Shown here: one piece after another, positions 7,777 to 13,354 of the stretch
Numbering within the stretch: the stretch's first letter is position 1
Layout of the letters: each line of letters starts with the position of its first letter
Assembly: GCA_014885115.2 (NCBI GenBank)
Contig: WKLE02006329.1
Location: 1-13,354 of the forward strand
Reading direction: 5' to 3'
Length of the DNA: 13,354 nt
Source of the DNA: Asterionellopsis glacialis
Taxonomy: Eukaryota > Bacillariophyta > Plagiogrammaphyceae > Rhaphoneidales > Asterionellopsidaceae
Position numbers and translations under genes: made by a program
Notes under the pieces: model-generated
The model's input: only the letters and a program-made list of their open reading frames with translations
Databases searched by the model: none
What the model was told of the DNA's origin: nothing

Positions 7777-8526
7777 ATGATTCATACTCACCATGTCAAT
7801 ATCGATCCATCAAGATCAAGAAGCATTCAAAGAGAAATTTCTATTTCTGATGAGGAAAAAATTGCAAGTATGGAATTCCAAGATTTCATGTCCCTGCAAC
7901 GAAAATTCTTGCAACAGATTAAGCATGAAAATGAGAATCGAATCACGAGTGATATTGGAGGGTTCTCAGAGGCAGCCTCAAGTATGATCCATCAAGCAAA
8001 ATTGCAACGAATGTATGCTTCCGTTTCAAAAAAGTCGCCAGATTCATCAAGAAAGTTGCTAGATTCAACGTTTGATGCCAACAACGCGACCCTCACGAAT
8101 CTACCTCACGTTGAGAAGATTGATGATCGAGTTGTCAATGAAGTCTTTTCAAGCGAGCCAGATCTCGCGAAATTATTGAGTGACTATGACGCCACTCTCA
8201 CATCTGCTAGCAACGCTGCCGAATATTCCATAAATGGTGGAGTCTGTCACGGAAAATCATGTTCTACCCCTGATGATCACTTGGTTTGGGAACCAATTGA
8301 TTGCGAGAGTGACGAAAAAAAGGGCGATAGTCTAGACATTCAAAAGGCAGCTTTGCATCAAGCAATGCAAAAGACTTTGCAAAGCCAAGATTTCCTTCAA
8401 CAATGGGACCGGGAGATGGGTCTCAAAAGGTGCCATTCCAAAACCATGACCAAAACCTCTCAATCCAGAAAAAAATTACGGGTGCTTATCGAACCCATTC
8501 TCCAAGATGCTGGACGACTTGAGTGA
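7777..8526 (+). CDS. Uncharacterised protein with C-terminal WDREMGLKR motif
   Basis: I do not recognise a named family. The predicted product is a hydrophilic, probably soluble protein of 249 residues without signal peptide or membrane segment. An N-terminal stretch (about 24-52) is helical and charged (SDEEKIASMEFQDF, then QRKFLQQIKHENEN). The middle is Ser/Asp-rich. The C-terminal part (about 205-240) has FLQQWDREMGLKRCHSKTM followed by a basic Ser/Arg-rich helix ending RKKLRVLIEP. I recall similar WDR.MGLK..HSKTM endings in uncharacterised diatom proteins, but cannot confirm this here. The frame is open upstream to 7639 and a TTG lies at 7753, but the first ATG is 7777, taken as the start; a 5' exon further upstream cannot be excluded. 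An AATAAA-like run follows the TGA stop. It converges on the DNA ligase gene. Confidence 0.75.
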   Translation: MIHTHHVNIDPSRSRSIQREISISDEEKIASMEFQDFMSLQRKFLQQIKHENENRITSDIGGFSEAASSMIHQAKLQRMYASVSKKSPDSSRKLLDSTFDANNATLTNLPHVEKIDDRVVNEVFSSEPDLAKLLSDYDATLTSASNAAEYSINGGVCHGKSCSTPDDHLVWEPIDCESDEKKGDSLDIQKAALHQAMQKTLQSQDFLQQWDREMGLKRCHSKTMTKTSQSRKKLRVLIEPILQDAGRLE

Positions 8527-8789
8527 AAATAAAACACGAGGATGTTCTCTTTTTGCATGTATAGTCATCAACAAAGTATTATTACAAATGAAAAAATTCA
8601 TACGACTATATTGTACCTAATTGACCAAATGCTATTAAAACATTAATAATTGCTTGCTATGCGGCATCCTTTAGCACATTTCCAGAAGAATTGTCTTCTT
8701 CCTCGGCCTAAGTTTGTGAACCTTGTTCTTGGTTGTCATTTGTTTGTTCTCCAAAATTACTGAGCATCGATTTTCTAAACCAGCACGTT
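8527..8789. other. Convergent intergenic region
   Basis: This 263-base gap separates the stop codons of the unknown (+) gene and DNA ligase I (-), so it must carry both 3' UTRs and poly(A) sites. The sequence is AT-rich with AATAAAA just after 8526. On the minus strand another frame stays open from the ligase tail to 8708. Confidence 0.5.
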
Positions 8790-11720
8790 TCAAAATTTTG
8801 TTTGCTTATTTGTCCATCGTCCCTGTTTAGCTTGCTTTCCAAACATATGTGCAATTTGTGTGGTTGTCGTAGCTTGCTCAATTTTCTGATCTGGTCGACG
8901 ACGGCAAAACCGTGGAAAACGAAGAGCAACTCCCCGAGAAGAATCTGTATCAACTATACCGGCTGCTGCCGTATGCTGCCTTGATAAGCTTAGGTCAGCG
9001 AAAGAAACTTCAAAAACTTCATTTGGTTTGAACCAGATTGGAGGAGACTCGTTAGTAACAATCATAGCAGATGATGGCCGACATGGGAAACAGTTAATAC
9101 ATTCCCTGTTTTCTTCGTCATCGTGACTTCCATTATTATCGTTGATGCTTTCAGTATCATCATCTGTATCAGTGTGACTACATTCCCTGTCGGAATCTGA
9201 CTTGATTTCCATATCAGGTCTATGTAATATCCCATCTCCCATTCCCACTCCAGATGGGTACGGTGTTCCGTCAAAGTAAAAGTTTCGCATAGCAGTGTAC
9301 ATTTTATCCGAGAAACTCATACATCGACTCACGGAATAAAAGGTGTCTTCCTCCTCGTTATACACGGCTAGCAAAACAGGAGAAAGAAATCCTTTTTGTG
9401 CTTTGCGGCCAGTGCCATACCATGCTCCTATCGGCACTACATCAATAGTATCTGCAAACCCTGCTACATAGTCGCGTTTAACCTTGAGCCAGGTCTGACT
9501 TCGAGTTCCCGATTCGTAGCTACACGTTGGCAGATTCATCTCGGCCGTTTGTAATTCTCCTTTATGTGAAATGGTAGACGTCACTTTCTCTCCACTCAAC
9601 TTGACCATGAGGCCTTCTGCTCCTCCTTGTACAGCATCTTGTAAAAAATCAGAAATAGTCTTTTCATTGTAAGACTGTAATATCAATGATGTTGCAAAGG
9701 CAAAACTTCTGGTTTCATCAAAACTTTGTTTCAAAAGCTGTTGTCGTTTCCATAAAGGTTCTTCAATGAGAGAAGTTCCATTGATTAAGATTAAATCAAA
9801 TGCATATAATCGTACTTCAACTTGAGTCTCTTTGGTAACAGCGTTATCTCCGCCATCACCACTGGTACTGCGCGTTGCCAAATCTTGAAATGGAAGTAAT
9901 CGTATGTTATCACTATCATTCTCGAGTCGTTTTACTGCCACAATTTCAGCATCTACTATAAAGGATTGTACATTTGATTTTCGTGCGTGCAGTAGCGATT
10001 TTGCGACATCGGGAAATTGTTCGGTGTTATCAAGTAAATGACGAGAATAAAGTTTGATATCCACCCCATCAAAGTGAGCTTGACACCGTTGCCCGTCATA
10101 TTTCCATTCAGCAACTGCTGTAAGATTCATGGTAGGAGTGCTGCTGTCAACTTCATCGTCATTGTCACCACTCATATCAGTATCGCCACTTTTCTTCTTG
10201 GTGCCTGTCATTAGTTTGGCAACATCTTCCAAGGAACTAGCCGGATTCGCAAGCATGGGGTTTACTGGAGTTCCGACCTCTAATACACAGGTGCTTTGCA
10301 TATACGAGACCCCACCTTTCAAAAGAGCACTACATATACGATCAAGTCGGGGACATATATCAAACGTTTGCTGTACAATTTGTGCAGTATCCCTAATAGA
10401 ACCATCACGGTTCGCTTCAGATGCATCTAGCTCTTGTACAGCACCAGCCAACGCGACAAGGACAGTTTTTAAACTTGCCCCCAGCCGCATATTGCTTAGT
10501 AAGGTTCGTACTAAAAATCTCATTTCACTTTGTCGACAAGATCGTAAAAGTTGAACCATCAGAGCTTGACGTTGCGTTTGACTACCCTTGCCCGTTTGAG
10601 AGGCAATCGTTTGCAGTGTATTGTAAACTCCGGGTATTGTAAGTGGTTTTGGCTGGACGAGTAATGTTTGGTTCCGTACAAAATCACCAGCTGCATCGCC
10701 TAGATCACCTGATTTACGGTATGCTTCACGTAGTTTTGTGCGTGAGGCGCCAGTGACAGCCATGACAGCCTTCGAAACAGATGAACCACTCACTTGAAGT
10801 TTTTCATTTGGAAGTATCAGGGCAAGAGTTTGGTATAATATTTCTGCCTTTAGTGCCGATGATGGTGATGATTGCGGAGTTGTTTCTTCGGTATTGCTGC
10901 TCCCTATACCTCCAAGAGTCTCAATGACTCCTTTTATTACTTGTTTGAGTGAATCAATCTTGGCAAGTCTCTTGGTTGTAGCGGCCATATCCGAAAACGC
11001 TTCCGCCAAAACAAGGTAATGTAAACTTGGTGGGAGTTGTGTTACATTGGTATCATTTTTGCTTGTTATGTTTCGTTTCTTGGTAACTACTTTGGATGGT
11101 GACTTTGCTTGTGCCAATAATGATAGTGAATCATCCTTTTCGCTTGTGTTGTCATTTTCAGGTATCATTGGAAAGGTGGTACTTGACTTGTGTTGTATGG
11201 AACACAAGTCTTCCCTCTCCGTTGTGAAATTATTTTTAGGTTTTGTAGAAAGAGCTAATGATGGTACTGTCTTTGGTTTCCGTGCACTAGGGTCACCAAA
11301 AAAGTTCGACAATTTCGCTTGCTTCTTAGGGGATGGAGATTGTCGTTGACGTTTCATTTGTCGCTTTGATACGACTGCTGTTGCTTCATTGGATGGTGTT
11401 GCATGTCTTCGTACTATCTCATGTTTCGATTCTTGTCTTCCATTCCTTTTACTACTCTCATTCTCTATGTTTGTTTCATTGCGATATTCTTTTACGTCTA
11501 ACACCACAATGGACGACGACGACGATGATTCTCGAGAATGAGAATGTTGTGGTGGTGGTGGTGGTTGTAAAGGATCCGAAGAAGATGCCGCAAATAAATG
11601 AATTTCAATGGCACGCTCTACATTTCCACTAGCTGCTTCTAAAAGTTCCTTCGAACGTTCTTGACTGACACCACAAATGTCTTGCACTATCTTCTCATTG
11701 CCATTGTCTTTTGCACTCAT
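8790..11720 (-). CDS. LIG1: ATP-dependent DNA ligase I, with UBA-like N-terminus and PIP box
   Basis: This enzyme seals nicks with ATP, chiefly joining Okazaki fragments and completing excision repair in the nucleus. The product has 976 residues, versus about 919 in human LIG1. Residues 9-43 resemble a UBA-like three-helix segment (ELLEAASGNVERAIEIHLF). A basic stretch at 119-136 is a likely nuclear signal and runs into the PIP box QAKLSNFF (134-141) for PCNA binding. The DNA-binding domain spans about 228-500. The nucleotidyltransferase core has motif I KYDGQR with adenylated Lys540, motif III VDAEIVA (Glu592), IIIa YAFDLI (639-644), IV EGLMVK (702-707) and V WLKVK (744-748). The OB domain follows, ending RFPRF (934-938) and EQATTTTQIA. 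All catalytic residues are intact. Oddities are an insert of about 20 residues between motifs IV and V and an acidic, Cys-containing insert at about 825-890. No intron is required, and the ATG at 11718-11720 is the natural start. Confidence 0.96.
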   Translation of the reverse strand: MSAKDNGNEKIVQDICGVSQERSKELLEAASGNVERAIEIHLFAASSSDPLQPPPPPQHSHSRESSSSSSIVVLDVKEYRNETNIENESSKRNGRQESKHEIVRRHATPSNEATAVVSKRQMKRQRQSPSPKKQAKLSNFFGDPSARKPKTVPSLALSTKPKNNFTTEREDLCSIQHKSSTTFPMIPENDNTSEKDDSLSLLAQAKSPSKVVTKKRNITSKNDTNVTQLPPSLHYLVLAEAFSDMAATTKRLAKIDSLKQVIKGVIETLGGIGSSNTEETTPQSSPSSALKAEILYQTLALILPNEKLQVSGSSVSKAVMAVTGASRTKLREAYRKSGDLGDAAGDFVRNQTLLVQPKPLTIPGVYNTLQTIASQTGKGSQTQRQALMVQLLRSCRQSEMRFLVRTLLSNMRLGASLKTVLVALAGAVQELDASEANRDGSIRDTAQIVQQTFDICPRLDRICSALLKGGVSYMQSTCVLEVGTPVNPMLANPASSLEDVAKLMTGTKKKSGDTDMSGDNDDEVDSSTPTMNLTAVAEWKYDGQRCQAHFDGVDIKLYSRHLLDNTEQFPDVAKSLLHARKSNVQSFIVDAEIVAVKRLENDSDNIRLLPFQDLATRSTSGDGGDNAVTKETQVEVRLYAFDLILINGTSLIEEPLWKRQQLLKQSFDETRSFAFATSLILQSYNEKTISDFLQDAVQGGAEGLMVKLSGEKVTSTISHKGELQTAEMNLPTCSYESGTRSQTWLKVKRDYVAGFADTIDVVPIGAWYGTGRKAQKGFLSPVLLAVYNEEEDTFYSVSRCMSFSDKMYTAMRNFYFDGTPYPSGVGMGDGILHRPDMEIKSDSDRECSHTDTDDDTESINDNNGSHDDEENRECINCFPCRPSSAMIVTNESPPIWFKPNEVFEVSFADLSLSRQHTAAAGIVDTDSSRGVALRFPRFCRRRPDQKIEQATTTTQIAHMFGKQAKQGRWTNKQTKF

Positions 11721-12123
11721 TAATTTCGATTTTGCCCGTTGTCTGTCATGGGCAGAAACGTTTTGTGTTCTTATTCTCTCTATATGTTTTTATAAAATTA
11801 CATGTGTGTTACAGTGTGACAGAGTTCTGTCGACAAGGCAACAGACAGAAAGTCAGTCGGTCCTACTTCTATCCCTATCTCTATTCCTATGTCGGGTTCT
11901 CTCTAGCCAAAGCACCGGTCAGACGGATGGAAACATAGGCAGAGCGCGAATCCGAAAAATGAAAAGAAGCATGAGAGTGTGGAAGAGAGCAATATACGCA
12001 AGTGGGTACAAAGTGGTTTCCAGAAGTTGTTAGACGAATAACAACAGCAAAGAAAGAAGCTGAGCCAACGCAAGTCAAGGACTTGAAACAGAGTACCAAT
12101 ATTTAAAATCTTAATTTACAAAC
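11721..12123. promoter_or_regulatory. Divergent (head-to-head) promoter region of LIG1 and the YbaK-like gene
   Basis: The two start codons face away from each other across 403 bases, so both promoters and both 5' UTRs must fit here, or lie partly inside the genes. The region contains a palindromic TTTTATAAAA near the ligase, pyrimidine-rich CTAT repeats at about 11870-11890 and GCGCGAA at 11944-11950. The last resembles an E2F half consensus, but with one base off the full site. Open frames across the region have no protein-like features. Confidence 0.55.
11791..11797 (-). promoter_or_regulatory. Possible TATA box for LIG1
   Basis: The 10-base palindrome TTTTATAAAA at 11787-11796 gives a TATA-like word on either strand, about 70 bases upstream of the ligase ATG. 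The distance would leave a short 5' UTR of some 40 bases. AT-rich DNA produces such words by chance, so the call is weak. Confidence 0.3.
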
Positions 12124-12937
12124 ATGGGGTAAGTTTCCTGCATTTCATAATAATATAATCTGTGCATATTTGTTGGTTTGTTCGAACTTTTGACTTTTGG
12201 TAAAATATATGACTTCACATTTGAAAATCCTTCTTCCTTTCTTTTTCTCTCAACAATAAAGAGAAACAGCCACTATTACAATGGAAGCATTGGAAGAACG
12301 TATTACCAAACTTGAACAAATTCGTTATGGACGGAAGGATGTCGATGATTCGATGCGACGTGCTCGGGAAAGTGTGGAACAGAAGGGAGTTTATTCCGCA
12401 GTTTGGAAATGGGTACCTGACAACTATTATGAAAAAACATTGGAACAACGATCTAAAATTTTGGGTGCACCATCTATTCGAAATTTATGCAAATCTTTGG
12501 TATTGGAAAACCGAGCTTGGTCCAAGGAAAGTAATGGAAAAAACCCTGAAACCAATCCTCGATTTGTCATGGTGGTCGTTCAGTATGCTGCCACGTTGGA
12601 TGTGAAGAAACTTACCACAGCCATTCGTGCCTTACGGACTAACGTTCAAGATAGGATTGACGTGTCCAAATTTGATTTTCGTGTAGCCTCCTCGGAAGAT
12701 AATGATCGACTTACGGGCTATACGCATAACTCGGTGACACCCTTTGGTTTATTGGAAGAAAAAACATTACCTATTGTTTTGGCATCCTCTATTGTTCCGG
12801 AGAAGTTTTTTTGGATGGGTGGTGGTCACATTCATTTAAAATTAGGCATGGCGGTATCAGATTTCATCCAAGCTACAGGAGCCATTGTTGCCGATATTAG
12901 TGCTCCCCGTACGGGAAATTTGGATATCGATGAGTAA
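12124..12937 (+). CDS. YbaK/ProX-type aminoacyl-tRNA deacylase-like protein (spliced)
   Basis: A putative trans-editing factor that clears mischarged aminoacyl-tRNAs; the substrate is not readable from sequence. The coding parts are 12124-12128 and 12262-12937, giving 226 residues that begin MGETATITMEALEER. A 133-nt GT-AG intron splits codon 2. The YbaK domain spans about 65-216. It shows LCKSLVLEN with the family's conserved Lys at 79, VVVQY at 106-110, LTGYTHNSVTPFGL (152-165), GGGHIHLKLGM (188-198) and ATGAIVADIS (206-215). The N-terminal region has a short coiled-coil-like helix (10-25) and VPDNYYEKTLEQRSKILG, as in the plant cytosolic YbaK-domain proteins. No transit peptide is evident, so a cytosolic location is likely. 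If the intron were retained, translation could begin at ATG 12281 and lose only eight residues. It is divergent from LIG1. Confidence 0.9.
12129..12261 (+). other. Spliceosomal intron (GTAAGT...AATAAAG) in the YbaK-like gene
   Basis: The donor GTAAGT follows ATGGG directly, and the acceptor AG at 12260-12261 follows a pyrimidine-rich stretch (CTTCTTCCTTTCTTTTTCTCTC). Joining ATGGG to the base at 12262 gives ATG-GGA-GAA and continues in frame into the YbaK-like sequence. The unspliced frame hits TAA immediately after codon 2. AGs at 12263 and 12269 are other possible acceptors, but only 12261 is assumed here. Confidence 0.8.
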
Positions 12938-13165
12938 ATTTAGTTTGAGATATTGTATGGAAATTTGAACAAAGAATCAAGTGATACTATATAATATGGA
13001 AACAATGTTAAGATAGATTAAAGAAGCGCTAAGAATGCGGAACCTATAGCTTATCTATAATGTTGTGCCTACCACTTATCCATTTCTTTAACATCACAAG
13101 TCGAACTTTTTCATGACGAAGTTTTGTAGATTGTCATCATTGTAGTTGCATGTGTTTAAGCCAAT

Positions 13166-13198
13166 CCCACCCCACCCCACCCCACGCACTCACTCACT
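13166..13198. repeat. (CCCCA)n pentamer repeat followed by (CACT)3
   Basis: CCCA plus three CCCCA units fill 13166-13184, and three CACT units fill 13187-13198. Both are read directly. They sit immediately upstream of TATAAAA. Confidence 0.92.
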
Positions 13199-13204
13199 AT
13201 AAAA
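13198..13204 (+). promoter_or_regulatory. Possible TATA box for a gene beyond the right edge
   Basis: TATAAAA occurs right after the CACT repeat in a region with no other gene. If it is a promoter, transcription would start near 13230 and run out of the window. There is no downstream coding evidence inside the window. Confidence 0.25.
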
Positions 13205-13354
13205 ATCATCAAATGAATTGTGTTATTATTACAGAGTACAGTATTCGAAAACTTGGCTCATGCCTATTCCAAGTCTACTTCCTCCGTTAATCGATAATTT
13301 TCCACGGAGTTATTACTAGCTTCGTGAATCTTGCGTAGGGCCTAGTACATACTG

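Larger units (their letters stand above)
12938..13354. other. Right-edge noncoding region
   Basis: No gene is visible in these 417 bases. They contain the 3' flank of the YbaK-like gene, a C-rich pentamer repeat and a TATA-like word. The longest ATG frame near the edge (from 13260) closes after 19 codons. The region may be the promoter of a gene lying beyond the window. Confidence 0.45.

Noticed and set aside
10129..11632. Several plus-strand open frames of 70-140 codons
   Set aside because: All lie antisense inside the conserved DNA ligase I coding sequence and lack protein-like features, so they are shadows.
4942..12937. A functional cluster for translation quality control (rescue factor plus YbaK-like protein)
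   Set aside because: The two genes are 7 kb apart with unrelated genes between them, and they probably act in different compartments; nothing in the layout links them.

Overview
The window looks like nuclear DNA of a diatom, or at least of a photosynthetic stramenopile. Genes sit on both strands, separated by AT-rich intergenic DNA with simple repeats. One gene carries a GT-AG intron. Two predicted proteins begin with a short hydrophobic leader followed by a small-residue/Phe junction (ANS|F and ALA|F), which resembles the ASAF-type plastid targeting signal of secondary red plastids. The gene products are eukaryotic: a PCNA-binding DNA ligase I, a plant-type YbaK-domain protein, armadillo repeats and a y-type thioredoxin. 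The species is not identifiable from sequence alone; the moderately AT-rich composition does not settle it.

Layout, left to right. (1) 416-1918 (+) is an armadillo-repeat protein with about seven 42-43-residue repeats. (2) 3114-4124 (+) is a probable plastid y-type thioredoxin preceded by two SAP/ARMET-like helical motifs. (3) 4942-5790 (+) is an ArfB/ICT1-type ribosome-rescue peptidyl-tRNA hydrolase with an apparent plastid presequence. (4) 5791-7776 is about 2 kb without a gene; it holds several inverted and tandem repeats. (5) 7777-8526 (+) is a protein of unknown function with a distinctive C-terminal WDREMGLKR motif region. (6) 8790-11720 (-) is ATP-dependent DNA ligase I with an N-terminal UBA-like segment and an internal PIP box. 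(7) 12124-12937 (+) is a YbaK-type aminoacyl-tRNA deacylase-like protein whose start codon lies in a 5-nt coding portion of exon 1, followed by a 133-nt intron. (8) 12938-13354 is noncoding and has a C-rich pentamer repeat next to a TATA-like sequence.

The genes do not form an operon or an obvious pathway. Genes 2 and 3 both point to the plastid (redox control and translation rescue). Genes 3 and 7 both concern translation quality control, but in different compartments as far as the sequence shows. The ligase and the YbaK-like gene are head to head across about 400 bp and may share a bidirectional promoter. The unknown gene and the ligase converge with about 260 bp between their stops. The points most worth checking are the UBA-like plus PIP architecture of the ligase, the thioredoxin fusion, the plastid ArfB, the 5-nt coding start exon, and the structured repeats between 5.9 and 7.0 kb. 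I found no mobile-element gene, tRNA, rRNA or CRISPR array.
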